The notes under the pieces were generated by a model. That model was not told where the DNA came from and did no database searches. It worked only from the letters and a program-made list of their open reading frames with translations. A stretch of DNA of 64,000 bases from Latrodectus hesperus (taxonomy: Eukaryota > Arthropoda > Arachnida > Araneae > Theridiidae), in contig CM075854.1 of NCBI GenBank assembly GCA_037975125.1, positions 63,970,071-64,034,070 of the forward strand, given 5' to 3'. The translations under genes were made by a program, and so were the position numbers. Of the stretch, positions 45,660 to 61,530 are shown piece by piece; the stretch's first letter is position 1; each line of letters opens with the position of its first letter.

Positions 45660-47204
45660 TTAAGGGAAGTAAGACGTTGTCGACGTCGAGAAATATGGAT
45701 ATTTTGTACCTGACGGAAGTGTGTATTAAGGCTAGCATACATAATTTAACATTTAAAGTATAGCATTTATGGAAAGTACTAATTATAAGCTTTCTAGAAA
45801 AATCAAATTTAAATAGAAACATGTATTGAATTTTTATGAATTTTTGAAAATATTGCAGTCATTACAGTGTTTTTAAAAGTAGGTTACTTTTAGGTACGCT
45901 TAAAATAAATTCTTGATGCAAATTTCACACAAAATTTGCATACATTTATTAAAAAATGTTTAAATTAAAATAATTTCTTTTGCAATAAATGCACAAAATT
46001 TCGCGCAATATTCACACAAAATGCGAAAATTTTTCACACAAACTTTCTCCATAAAATTTTTTTTGGCAAAAAGCAAATTTTAAACACTTTATTACATGCA
46101 CATAAGCACAAAGAATTTCAGAAGATTTGATGCATTAGTTTTTATACGAGCGTACCTTTGTACTGAAAATATGCAATTTGAGAAAATTGCAAAAAACAAA
46201 AAAATACACTAAATTCTTACCTTAAAGAGAAATTAAAACTTCTCGGGACTATAATCTGTATCCATTTTGGCCTCTAATGCCTCCCTCTTTCTTTTTTCTT
46301 GCTTTTTCAGTGATCTTGCATCTTTATTCATTTTTTGGATGAGATGTTCAGCTTTTCGAACATGCCTGCGATCGATTTCTCGCAGTGCGTCATACATGTG
46401 CATGTTGTAAAAGAGTTTTGACAGACTTTGCAGTGAATGTTTATTAAAGAGGCAAGACCTCTGCGGCTATGTAACTCTTCATTTGCAATGAAAGACTCCG
46501 TTGAATTGCACTGTTTACACACGAACATGTCGTTAATCAAACTGTTTAGAACTTTAACACTAATAATAATATTTACATCTTGAGTTGAATTATTTTCAAA
46601 GTCTTAATCAATTATAAAAGAATTTTCCAGCTTTTGTTTTGAAGCACTTTCAGCTTCAGGTACACTGCTTTGATCATACTTTGTTGTGTGTCTCTTCCTA
46701 CTGTTGAAACATCTCCTTCGAGGCATGATAAACAAACAATTGACACCAATTTAAATTCAGAGTTATAGAATTAATTATAATAATTAATCAGCAGATTTAA
46801 AAATGAAGCAGCATAAATCAAACTAATAATCACAAGGCAAATCACAAAGTAAACACAAACGCACGCAATGTGAACAAATCACTCACACAGCTTGAAAATT
46901 TTACAATCTTCAAATGTTAATGCCAGATTTAGAAAAAAAAAATAACGGAGGTTATGCAAATAATCATTTAATCAATACTTTTCTATTGAATTGGTACTGC
47001 AATGGGTATATTTGAAACTGAAACTTTTCTGCCAGGGGCGTGGCACTGTTGATGTACATTTTATTTTTGATTATTTAAACCATTAAAAAACGTCAAGTAT
47101 ATAAGTGTTATACATTTTTAGATTCAGAAAAGTATGCTTTATTTAAAATAACTAAAATTGAAAAATCGATTTTTTGAAGGTAAATCAGGTCTTACTTCCC
47201 TTAA
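45660..47204 (-). mobile_element. MULE-like element, internally deleted
   Basis: A perfect 16-bp inverted pair TTAAGGGAAGTAAGAC marks 45660-45675 and 47189-47204. The flanks AGTATTGAC and AATATTGAT (7 of 9 bases alike, the right one three bases beyond the repeat) may be an eroded 9-bp target duplication, which would fit Mutator-like elements. Inside is a short gene (next entry) without a DDE transposase core, so the copy is non-autonomous. Confidence 0.5.
46226..46726 (-). pseudogene. MULE-type protein remnant, zinc-ribbon and basic tail
   Basis: The start at 46726 reads MPRRRCFNSRKRHTTKYD. Then, after a TAA near 46606, the open frame reaches FVCKQCNSTES, HCKVCQNSFTTCTCMTHC: paired CxxC motifs like those in the N-terminal half of Mutator-like transposase proteins common in spider and other arthropod gene sets. 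A shift in an A-run near 46330 leads to MNKDARSLKKQEKRKREALE and a stop, resembling the basic C-terminal end of such proteins. The whole DDE region between the two is missing. Recognition is by memory of family texture, so moderate. Confidence 0.45.
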
Positions 47205-50200
47205 CCTTAATATTGATCAAATTTTTATTTTCCAAACTTCAATATTACGATTGAATTTAATGACAAACTTTTGTAAAAAATTCAATATATCTTGATTCAT
47301 TTCCCAGCATTAAATCATATGTACACTTATTTCTGTACAGATAAATGCAAAAATATAAAAAGAGAGTATTTGAATTATAATTAAATTTCTATTTGTTAAA
47401 TATATTTGAAATACAATGAAAATACACTCTTTTTATTATATGATTTTGAGAGCGAGCAATGCACACGATCCCCTGGTATTATGGATATTATTTTATCTCT
47501 TTTCTATTCAGTTTTAAGATTATATGCCAAATATCGAGTCAAATTTTAAATCAGAAAAATTGAAACTCATCTCCCATAACCCCGAATACAATGCTGTTTT
47601 ATTGTTAGACTGCTTTTTCTTCACATTTTCTGACACGAATGAGTGATTGATTGTTACGTAACACGTTTGCATATTTTCATTTCCCGGGTAAAAGAATTGC
47701 TGACAACTCGTATTGGCTTCCAAAAAGTAACTTTTTTCTGCTTTCTTAATCTTTGGTAAAATATGTACTTCAAAATTTCTTTAAGAATTCAAAGAATATA
47801 TAGCATTGCAAACAAAAATATAATTTAAGGGACTGGATAATATCAATAGAGCCTATCTCATCTTGTCACTATAAAAAAATATGTAATTTAAAATTATATT
47901 TCTATATTTAAAAAAAATTAAAATTAATTTTCTGTTATAAAATTTGCTCAGAATAGGATATTTATGCGTAATATTTGCCATGAATAATATTTTCATTCGT
48001 AAGAAATTATATTTTTTTAATTTAACAAGTTACAAAAACAGAAAGCTACACTCTAAATATACTATTTTGACTATTTATACAAAGAAATCAAATTCATTAC
48101 TGTATCAAAAAGTACCATTAGATTATTCTTTTGTTCAGAAAATATCTAATGAATCATTACATGAATATGTTTGGCAACTGAGAAAAATACATAAAAAAAA
48201 TAAAATGCATATAATTAGCTCTTTATCTTCATAAAATATTAACTCTGATACAACTCTACGTAACTGTTTTTCATATTATAGTCTTGGACAATACCTCAAT
48301 GATTACCTCAAATATAATAGTGAAAAATTGTCAAAATTACCTGGTCCAGAATACCTGGTAATAAAAAAGTATCCAGCCATTGATCACATTATAGAAAGCA
48401 TTAACTTTGAATGACATTTTTATCGAAATGTAAGTATAATCGGCTTTTAATAGATAGTAAAAAGATAATTTTAATGATGTGAAACAAAATTTACTTTCAA
48501 AAATCCTCATTTTGTTGAGTTTAACTTATTTTTGCATAAACACTTGTCAAAAATTGTCACTTGTCAAACTTGCATCAAAAACAATTGATGAACTAAACTA
48601 AGTATCTGTGTAAAATATGTATCATTAAATTCTCTTTCTTCATATAAATGTAATAACAAACTTATTTTCAATCATCATAAAACAATATGAATTTAATTTC
48701 TTTATATTCAATAAAATATCATTTTTGTAAAATTTTATCCACAACAAATGAAATATTCTAATTTTAGGATGAAATACTTTTTAAATATTCCCACAAATTC
48801 AAGTTTGCTTTTTACTTTGCAAATGGTATCAAATCATAAATTTACTAATTAAGATGGCTTATGAAACGCTTAAATAAAAGTTACTAGTACTAGTAAATTG
48901 AAATAAATAGAGTTAAGTTAAAAGACCAGGAATATTTCAAGCAATATCGAATAAGTTTTAATATATTTTCATCCAATTATAGAACGTAAATGAAAAATTC
49001 CATATTTTAATCTTACCTTCAATTAATTTAAAACATTATTTTAGCATTTATACTGAATTTTTCATAATTCCTGATTGAGTTGAATCTGGTCTTGATGAGT
49101 TTGGAAATGAATTAATTTTATGAATAAATCCCTTTCTAAGCTGTTTTAAGCTCGTGTCAAGGACCTCAATTTACAATTTCCTCCTATCTCGGAAATTAAT
49201 TTCGCTACATGGGCATAAAGCATTATCGTGAACTCAAGTTTAGTGCAGTTTCCTCATAAGTCTGCCAATTATTGCTTTCATTAAGTAATTTAGCGTGGAA
49301 AATGTGTTAAGCATGAAATAAAATCAGTTGCAGTTAAAGTATATAAATGAGCACCGTTTAAAATATTTAATCACATAAATAGTTCAATACCATTTAAAGT
49401 AAACTGAAGCAAAAAGAAGAAAAAACTGAATTGTGATTTTTTTTTATATTTATTGCCTCTTTTTGTTGAAAATTTAAGTTCTGAAATGTTTTTCGTTAAC
49501 AAAATATTTAGTCATACTTTAATTAGTATAGTAAAATGTTAACTTATTACCATTACGTAGCCAATACACAGTGTTTTATAAATTAATAAGAAAACTTTAA
49601 AATGAAATATTCCAGGTTGTATAAAGGAGAACGAAATAATATTATTCAAATGAATCTTGCTTTTTATTGTTATAACAACACGATCCAGTTTACTTACATG
49701 GTAATGTCTTATGATACGCTGAAGTTAGCTGTATATTTCAAAATAATAAAAAAAAATTGTGATAAAAGCGAATTAATTATTATTCAAGGTTGAAAATTTA
49801 ATTCAGTTTAAAATTTTGTTAAAATTTGATTATACTCACGAAAAATATAATTTTGAACCAAATATTAAAAATATAATGTTTAACTGGTAGCTCTATATGA
49901 AATTATGAAAACAAAATTTTATTTAGCAAAAGTAAATGTATTTAATAATTTTAAAGAACCTGAAAATCACTGTAAAATTTTCTATTTAAATGCTTGTAAA
50001 GAAGTTATATGCATTGCCATATTTATTATCAGCTTTAGACTCAATCTGTGAAATTTGAATATGTAAGAATTATTTTTCACGTATAGTTGGGACCATATGT
50101 AAAACATATAAAAATAAGCATTCGTAAATTATTATCAGTTGATCCAAACAATTAATAATTACCGCTGTTTTTAACGACATAAAAGACACACATTGTATAT

Positions 50201-52740
50201 GGTATTAATACGATATGATATTAATGCATAAAAATATGGTATTTTTAAATCTCTCGTTTATTTTTCACTCTCTCATTTAAGTTGATGATAATTTAATAAT
50301 TATGAATTTTGAAGTAAAACTTTACAAATGTCCTTAATTTAATTTGAATAAATAAAAAAAGTTTCTTTATTGTTTCAACTAATAGAAGTTATTTCTTCAT
50401 AGCTATAAATATGCTTAAAAATTGTTACATAATTATGTAGCTTTTATATGCATCATGTCTTTTCAATGAATAATGAGATTGTTACTTATTTATATTATTA
50501 AAATAATGTGTCATCAAAATTCGATAGCATAATGGCGCATTTTTAATATTTCAGTGCGTTTTTGAATCTAGGAGGACTTTTCATAGATAGTCGGTAGTAT
50601 TTATGTGCTGCAAAGGAGGAAACCAAGAAAAAAATCTTTCAAGCACTCACCTGGACAGACATGCAAACAGCAATATCATTTTCCGTTGTTCAGTAGAAAC
50701 TAGCATTGGATTGGATTTGGATTTGTAGCATTGGATTTGGAGTCTTTCACTCCACACAATTTTAATCTTACCAACTAGATCATGGCGATTTTCATTCGAC
50801 TTCTAATGCATGAAATTAAGCCATTTAATAGAGAAGGCGATATTATTCTTTTAAGAGACATAGTTTAGAAAGAAGATACCACTACAGAGTATAAATATTT
50901 AAACTCTGATTAATAAAGTGTAAAAATAATAGAAATCATATTCAATCAGTGATAAAGTGAATTTCATTTAATAAAATTGCTTTTCTATCAACTTTTTATG
51001 TCACAAAAGTACTAATATATTCCTAAAAACTTATAACATGTAAAATGTAATTTTTTTATTTTACTTGACTGAATATTTAAAACTTTATAATCCCTTTTCA
51101 GAGATTTTGATTTTATTCCATATTTTAAGAGAGTTGAAAGTAATATTTAAATGCTAAAATTTATTTTGAGTGATTATTAGTTAACATTTCCTTAAATTTA
51201 TATATATTTCAATTGTTATCTTGAAAATATTCTTGAATTGTAGAGTTTGTTGATGTTACATAATTAAGTTATAAAACTTAATTTAGTATGCAGTGCATTA
51301 AATTTTCATTCGTATTTCTCATATCTTACAAATATTAATTTCTCTAAAAGTAATCAGATAAAAAAGACAAAATACATATAATTTAGCTCCTAATTGACTT
51401 TTATCGTCAGTTCTTTTGTACATATAACCACACGTTTCTCGTAAATATAAAGCTTTTACACTAGAATTTTCCTCATAAAGTACGATTACTTGACGCTTTT
51501 GTTAATTATCAAAGCAATAATTTAACTGTCGTCTTTTAATCCAATGAGCAAAACCTTGTTGATACTACGAAGCAAATTCACAAGCGTATTGAAGATTAAA
51601 GTTCTCACCCTTATGATTTCGAAAACTAGGAGAAAATTAAATGAGTTTCATGCATAATTTAACAAAGTTAGTCTTGTAGTTTCTATCGGTGCAAAATTGA
51701 TTATCGCTGCACATTATTAAGACATTTCGCGGCAGCTTTGAATACTTAATGAAGATTTCGGGTTCCATATTTCATTTAAAATAAGATAAGAATTTTGCTA
51801 ACTTTTGTCTCTCTCATTTAAATCTTTTCCTAATTTTGAAATATTGGCAACTATATTTCTGGAAGCTTAATATTGCTCTTTAAAATAATATGTGGGTGGA
51901 TTGAAACACATGGTAGTTAATCCTTTAAGGAAAATTCAATTAATTTTTGAAAGGAACTCACAGTTTAAAAATGCATGAACTGCCAGAATAGAAACACGAA
52001 TTTTATTTCAAAATTATATTGATATGGTTTGAATGAAAATATTAGGCTCAATTATAAAAAATGAAGGAAATTTAATATATAGATTTAGTAAAAAATTGAA
52101 AGCAAAATATAAAATGAAATTGTGTCAAAGACAAACGTAAAATTATACCCGTCAATCAGAAAATAATTTTAATTCCATATAGAATAGATTTTATGAAGTC
52201 AAAAATAAAGATATTTGTATATGTTTATATAATAATTAAAAAATGGGGCGAAACAATTGACTAAATAGTATACATTTTATTTAAGGAAAAATGTATTTAT
52301 TTTATTCTTCTTCTTGAAAAAATTTGATGGTGCATTTAAACATTATTTGAGATCTTCAAGAGTCTCATGATTCAAATCACAGTTATGTTTAACATTTTTT
52401 AACAATAAATTTAACTTTTTATGCACAAATAATTTAAATGTTAAAATTTGTTCATCACTTATATGTATGATATATCAAATTTAAATAAAATGTATCACCC
52501 ATAAATTTAAATTTTAAAAAAGCTTACAATGATATTTTTAAATATACTGTTGTTTAAAATATAGAAAATATTTAGATTTGGTCGATAACTAACATAACTT
52601 CGAAGAGTTTTCAATGAAATTTTAACAGAACGTAGAGTGATGTAATGCCAAAACGTATCATACAATAGTTATTATTTCTATGCAAGACTGTGCGCAACAC
52701 TATTAAGATTTGAAATGAATGAAACTAGTAGCTATACACG
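47205..52740. other. AT-rich interval, nothing recognised
   Basis: Over 5.5 kb with only chance ORFs, the largest 96 codons at 47944-48234 with Lys/Ile/Ser-rich composition. A slightly less AT-rich patch at about 50560-50760 contains two short direct copies of GCATTGGATTTGGA. No SINE, transposase motif or terminal repeat was seen. Confidence 0.5.
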
Positions 52741-52749
52741 ATGAAAACA

Positions 52750-53530
52750 AATTGGTTAAATGGGCTATGGTACACACTCACAAAAAATATTACTTTGCAA
52801 TTTTATACTGGAAAGAAGGCAGTTTATAAGTTTCTGGGGAACTGCTCCCACTCATTCAGAAATACTTTTTCAGATCTTGTATTATTCTTGAAGAAAAATT
52901 GCGTTTTTCAATTGATCTTATCACAGATTCTCTCAAGAACTTTGAAGATTTACTCAGAAAATCCATATGATGAATACTTTCACTTTTAAAAAAATCGTCG
53001 ATGGATGAGGTCTATACGGTCTCGGATTGTTGTCCATCAAAATGTAAACTGCTCTCCTAAATATGTGGCTGCAGAAAATGAAGACCTGATCCTCAAACCA
53101 GTGAAAACCATTTTTAAAGAAAGAGCGACCATTAAATATGATATCACCATCCACGACTTTAATGGTTTTTGAGATTGAAGGGCAAGTATCTGTGGGTTTC
53201 TTATCTCTCTAAATCAAGAACCAGTGGTTAGGCTGAACCGGGAATCAGGAGAAGTGACAACAATCCCACTTATATTTGCCCTGCTTTAATTTGCCTGAGC
53301 TTTGAAATCTGTTAAAATATTTTTCCATTTGCAGCATAAGCAGAATGTAAATCTTCTCTCATAAACTTTCTGAAAACAGTAGACCTTAAAATTTGCTTTT
53401 CTGTGGCCATATAGAAGTTACGAATGAGTTGAAAAACTGTAACAGGTCAAGTATCACGATAATCTTCAGATAGCAATCCTCTTTGGCCCATATGCTTTTG
53501 GATATCCTTATTTAGATTTTTTTAAATGAT
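52750..53530 (-). pseudogene. Decayed Tc1-like transposase
   Basis: On the minus strand: VVDGDIIFNGRSFFKNGFHW, then YILMDNNPRPYRPHP (about 53040-53085), which fits the second catalytic Asp motif with one Asp changed to Asn. Then SIEKRNFSSRIIQDLKKYF and NEWEQFPRNL (about 52830-52855), the usual Tc1 C-terminal helices. Upstream RSTVFRKFMREDLHSAYAAN at about 53330-53390 fits the second DNA-binding helix. Frame changes between these blocks are many, and terminal repeats were not found. Plus-strand ORFs at 52741 and 53566 are shadows or chance. Confidence 0.65.
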
Positions 53531-54665
53531 TCTGTATTCTGAAATTATTTTTCAATCTGTTAAACATGGTGTTAGAAGTTGTATTGAAATGTCAACAAAT
53601 CTGGATCTCTTCTAACCTCCTCACGATTCGCTGCCTTTTCACATCACATACAGTATTGTTTTTTTACTCATTTTTTACGTGTTGTATATCAATTCAACCA
53701 ATATTTCCAAAAGAATCAGAAAATTTGGCGAAGGATGCAAGAGAATTAAATGTGGATTTTGAAGTCACACAAATATGGAACTCATAATTCATTTCCTCAA
53801 CCTAAGCACTTAATGTACTTTTACATATTTGATGGAAGAGATGTTTATTTTTCTACACAAGATTTGTCCTTTCTTTTAACAATTTAACAATAAATATTAA
53901 AAATATAGTTATTAAAATAATTTGAATCTATGCCTAGTAAATATTCTAATATAGACATATTTTCCCATATATTAGTCACATATTTTAATATACTTGCTAT
54001 TTAATTGCAATTACGTGAAATAAATATGAAATCTAAGTTTTCTCTACAAAAATAAACGAAATTGGGCAAATTATACTAAGATGAACAATCCTGACTATGT
54101 TGTATTTTCATTATTGCAAATATAATAATTTACGTCTATTTAGTTAGCATAAATTTTATATTAAAGTGATTAAAAATATTTTCAGATATTTATGATGAGG
54201 AATTTTTTTCAGATAGGTATGCACACATATAGCTTTATCAAAATTACAAAACTGAATCACACTTTAATTCAGTTGAATAAATTATTAAAAAATATATGTA
54301 TTGAAGTAAGTAGTTACTGAAAAAATATCTTAGTTGTTTACACTAAAGAGAAAATGTAAAGTTTTCTTATTTCCACACTATGCACTGTCAGATTTTTGAA
54401 ACAATTCATCACACACGTCTATAGGGATGGGTTCTATAATGTGTTTACCGTTTCCTCCCCTCATCACAAACCTTAAATATAGTCAAATATTTAAATTTCC
54501 GTAGATAGAAATAAGACTTTCCGTAAATATACGGAAAGTCTTCCCTGAAGGCATTGGACAGTAAAAATTCCTTATAGCAGTCTTAAATTGTCAGCTAAGT
54601 GGTATCACAGTTAAAATTTTAAGTTAGAAACAAATAAATAAATGGTAGTTTTACTTTACTAATAT
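53531..54665. other. AT-rich interval with one perfect hairpin
   Basis: No gene recognised. A perfect hairpin lies at 54513-54542. Confidence 0.5.
54513..54542. repeat. Perfect 13-bp hairpin
   Basis: AAGACTTTCCGTA and its exact complement TACGGAAAGTCTT flank a 4-base AATA loop. It is not next to a gene. It could be a chance palindrome or the end-joined remnant of a small inverted-repeat element. Confidence 0.8.
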
Positions 54666-54944
54666 GCCGACCGATGGCTGAGTGGTTAGCGTTCCTGACT
54701 CCTGAGCTGTAGGTCCCGGGTTCATATCCCGATTCACACATGGGTGTTACTTTCTCTCTGTGTTTCTCTGTCCTCTCTTCTGAGATGATGTATGAATGTG
54801 GCCCACCCTATAAGCGGGTTTTTGGTAGTATGGCGTGGGTAAAGCTGCTCGCCTCCGTGACTTGGTTCACAGGTTCCCACTGGTAATTTCCGGCCTTGTT
54901 GTGGCGATGAGTTAGTCACCCAGTGCCCGCCGCTATTAAAAAAA
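54666..54944 (+). mobile_element. SINE family B, copy B5, full length
   Basis: The head GCCGACCGATGGCTGAGTGG has the best A box in the window. The B box is slightly altered (CCCGGGTTCATATCCCG). The body matches B1 and B4, including GACTTGGTTCACAGG and CCGGCCTTGTTGTGGCG, ending in an A-run. Confidence 0.9.
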
Positions 54945-54960
54945 CTGATAATATAAGAAA

Positions 54961-55132
54961 TGGTTTGGTTTGTTTGTTAGTATATTATTTTTTGTTTACT
55001 ATTGCTGATTTGGACGGGATCTAAATTTTAGAATGTATTCCAAACGATTACAAACAGTCAATCTTAAAGTGGGAGTCAATCTCATTAACAGCTGAATTGA
55101 CAATTACTGCACTACCACTCTAGCTACAAGCT
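54961..55132 (-). mobile_element. SINE family A, copy A7, strongly decayed
   Basis: The plus strand TGGTTTGGTTTGTTTGTTAG is the tail. CTATTGCTGATTTGGACGGG and ATTCCAAACGATTACAAACA match the body and CTCTAGCTACAAGC the head. The B box is mutated. It lies 16 bp from copy B5. Confidence 0.75.
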
Positions 55133-55336
55133 AACCAGCATATGAAGAAGAAGCTGCAATTCATGTAAGTTAAGTTTCGGGAAAATTAATTGTGTGGTAA
55201 GCGTTATAAAAACTCTTTTAATGGAAAATTTCCTATTTCACAATAATTCAAATGATCTTGCAATAATAAAATAATTTTTTTAAGAGTGATGTTTTTCATT
55301 GTGCAAAAGTTAAGCAATTCATCATATACCGGATGT

Positions 55337-56135
55337 TATAATTAAACTTCCACTATAAGCAGTATATATATAGAGAGAGATTTTCGAAAAATAATTTAGT
55401 TTCAAAAGGTCCAACAGGGATAGCTTTTTTCAGTTTGTTAGGATTGTTTGTCATTCAACGGTCATTTCCTGCACACGAGGGCTAATTAGACAAGGACCTA
55501 TTGCTTAAAGTGGATTCCGAACCACTAAAAACATCTATTTTTAAGGTGGGATTCGAATCCACGAACAGTTGAACCGAAAGCAACAGCACTAACCACACAG
55601 CTAGCAGTTCGGCAAGTTTGTTTTGGGAAAAAAACGTAAAATTTAACACAATAAACGACCAAAAAGGAATACAAAAACAATATTAAAATCCCAGAATAAG
55701 AATTAGGAGTTAATAAAATGCAAGCTCTGGAAAAGCTGATTGTTATAGGATAAAAATATCGCCATTTTTTTGCATGCTTGGGAAAAAGAGAAAGCTTTAT
55801 GAAAAGCAGGTTAGGTTATTAAACATTTGAAGACATTGACATTCCTCTGAACTCCGCAATTTGATCGAAGATTCTTATGAACAACCTGCATCAACCTTGC
55901 AGATATAGTCAAGGATTCATAACTCATTGTAAATAATCATCAGAATAATTTATAGATTGTAAATAAATGTTTAATCACATGATCTTGCAATTAATGGAGC
56001 ATGATTCATTTTTTGATCCAGTCTACCCATTGCTTCATCCCTAAAAGGCTGAATACGCTGCAATACAAAATTTCAATGCATTCCGTTCAACCGTTGGCGC
56101 TGTAGTATGCCATCTATAGTGGAAGTTAAATCATA
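55337..56135. mobile_element. MITE-like element with inverted ends, holding a SINE
   Basis: TATAATTAAACTTCCACTATA (55337-55357) and TATAGTGGAAGTTAAATCATA (56115-56135) are complementary at 19 of 21 positions. Subtracting the SINE inside leaves about 0.63 kb with no ORF, compatible with a non-autonomous DNA transposon. No clear target duplication was seen, so superfamily is unknown. Confidence 0.5.
55441..55612 (-). mobile_element. SINE family A, copy A8
   Basis: Plus strand ATTGTTTGTCATTCAACGGT, GCACACGAGGGCTAATTAGA and GTGGGATTCGAATCCACGAA are close to the reference copy. The flanks AGTTTGTT on both sides may be the target duplication. Confidence 0.88.
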
Positions 56136-56914
56136 ATCACCTTTACCTTCATTTCAATATTAAGAAGATAAGTTCTAGATTTTATTTTGGGTATTATTCA
56201 CAATATGCTTCTGCCGGGTAAGATATTTGTATTTGCATTTATGAATTTGACTCTAAAAATATCATATACTTCGTCACAAAAATGATTATCATAATTTTAT
56301 TTAGGGAATTCCTTTTAAGATCATAAAACATTTTTTGGAGAAAACAATGATTGGAGGAAACAACGTAGGAAACAATGATTAATTTGTGGTTGATAGAAAA
56401 AAATAAAAATATTTAATAAAAATTTAAAAACATTATACAAAACGACAAACTTGTAGAGGATAAATTCAATTTTAAAATTATTGACGTTATTTTTGTCTTT
56501 CTGTAAAGGTAGCCTGATAGGCTGCTCAGTATGAATATAACAAAGTAAATTTTGAATTTTGTTTTGTCTATTTTTGTTTCAAGAAAGTTTTACAGATATT
56601 TCTGACTGTTAAATGATTTAAATAAAAATAAAATCACTTTTTGCCTTCATATTTATCATGGTTAGTATGTTATACTATTCGAAAAGAAACGAGAGGATTT
56701 GTAAAAAAAATTATTTCAAAAATGTTTTACATTATTGCATCAAACGACCTATTATCTTCCTAATCCATTATCATTTGATAATCTTAAAAACAGGTGTCAT
56801 ACATCAATTAAGGAGAGAACATTGACTTCAGCTTTGTCTTTGTTCTTATAACTAGCATAGATTTCTATTAAATCTGCTTTTTTGTGAAAAATAATAGTTT
56901 GGTGATCTGAATAA

Positions 56915-56996
<82 letters not shown>

Positions 56997-58034
56997 CATA
57001 AATCTTTGAGTTTATAACGTTTTGAAGTGAAGTAAAATCCTTGTAAAATGATTTGTATTAGATATTATCACTTAGAAAATAATCAGCAATATTTTCTAAA
57101 ACATTAAAAAAAATTTTTTTTTCTGCCTCCAATATATAAACTGCTTCAATTATTAACTTATAACTGAATTTTTATATGTAAAAAGCGATAAACTGGAAAA
57201 GTTATTTTTGTTTTAACTAAGTAAATATTACATAGAGGAAATTTTCTTTACTTTATAAGCATTTTGCACGTTGACTACACAAGAAGTAAATTTAATATTC
57301 GTATAAAAAACTTATTTGGTGAATAAAGTCTTGACATTTATTATAAATCATATTTACAGAAAATAAATATCGTTTTTAGATTTCCCAGGTACGAGAGAAT
57401 AAAATTCTTTAAATTTTTTCTTCCTGTAGAACTATATATGCCTATTTTTGAGACTGAGGTCATAAAATTGGTCATAAATTTCTTTTTTTACAATATAAGT
57501 TGAGGGATACCGCATTTAAATATATTTTTATCGCATTGTCAAGAAATAAAACTCAATTCAATGCCAATCTTTGAAAAACATCTAGGTAGTTTGACATCTC
57601 GGCGTTCTGAAAATTTAGTTTCATTTGCTTGACTGTTTTAAAAACATAATTACTAAGTATATGTATACTATATGAAATGAAATTAACTTGATTGATAATT
57701 TCAGCCATTTCTTTTGAATAAAACAAAATTTTCTTTGGTGTATAATGCAAATAGTAAATTAGGGAAATTACGATATTACCGATACCCCATGGGAACTAAA
57801 ACAACAGATATTTATTTTATTCCATTTATAATTTAAAGAAAATTAAATTTATATGTATTAAAATTTAACTATTCCGAATGGTGAATAATAATCTACAATA
57901 CAAAGGTGTGGAGTTACAATTATTTTAGCCATTTTATGTCGCATTGTAAATTTTTTATTTACTAATTCAATAAGTTGAGCTTGTTGCTAAATAGTAATTT
58001 CAGCTACTGTTTCTTTTGAGTTTCATTCAGATGT
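56136..58034. other. AT-rich interval with a (TA)n array
   Basis: Nothing coding seen. (TA)n at 56916-56993. Confidence 0.5.
56916..56993. repeat. (TA)n microsatellite
   Basis: About 39 uninterrupted TA units. Confidence 0.95.
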
Positions 58035-58039
58035 TTAGA

Positions 58040-58140
58040 GATTTGATTCCCACCTTTGAGAGAATGTTTGCAGTTGTTCAGAATCCACTTTAAAATATAC
58101 GTTTCACTCAAGTCAGTTTCCGTATCTGGGAAAAAAATCC
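58040..58140 (+). mobile_element. SINE family A fragment, copy A9
   Basis: GATTTGATTCCCACCTTTGAG then TTTGCAGTTGTTCAGAATCC and ACTTTAAAATATACG follow the B box and body of family A. Head and tail are not recognisable. Confidence 0.6.
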
Positions 58141-58613
58141 CAAGAGGAAGACAAATAAAGTAATCATGAAGTTATAACGAAATAAGTATAAATATGAATC
58201 AATATCAATCAAATATCTTAACTATGAATATCGTACATGTATTTCAATCTTACAGAAATGCTGTTCACTTCCAATTTTTTAAATGTCACATGATTACAGA
58301 AAATGTTTTGAACTTCATTTGTTCTTCCTATATATTTGATTAAAAATGAATACGTTTTCGTATTAAATTGTTACATTACATAAAATTGTTAAAGAAAGAA
58401 GAGACAACAAACTTCTAGAAATAATTAGATTGTAAAATTTAAAAATATATGGAGAAAGTAATAACGCTATTTTAATATATATTTTTATGCTTAGCTTAAT
58501 GATTTCACATGTTTTTGCAAAAAAATGGTAGTTGAGACAGATTTTAGAAACCTTTTAAAACTACTCATCAGGTAAGATTGTTTTAAATATGACTACAGGA
58601 AACCAATCTCAAT

Positions 58614-58769
58614 CTAGCATCCGAATAGTTAATGCTCTAGTTTTGGGTTAAACACAGTTTGTAAATTCGATTTTCCTCTTGTAATTCTGAATCTTCTGTA
58701 CAGTATTAGTCCCGGACAAATTAACTCGCATGTACAAACTGTAATCGTAAAGCGACAAATAAATAAAAT
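58614..58769 (+). mobile_element. SINE family A, copy A10, decayed
   Basis: CATCCGAATAGTTAATGCTC matches the A-box region and GTAAATTCGATTTTCC the B box. TATTAGTCCCGGACAAATTA and GTAAAGCGACAAATAAATAA match the body and tail. Confidence 0.75.

Positions 58770-61530
<2,761 letters not shown>

Noticed and set aside
47944..48234. 96-codon ORF
   Set aside because: Lys/Ile/Asn/Ser-rich composition typical of chance frames in AT-rich DNA; no domain or splice context.
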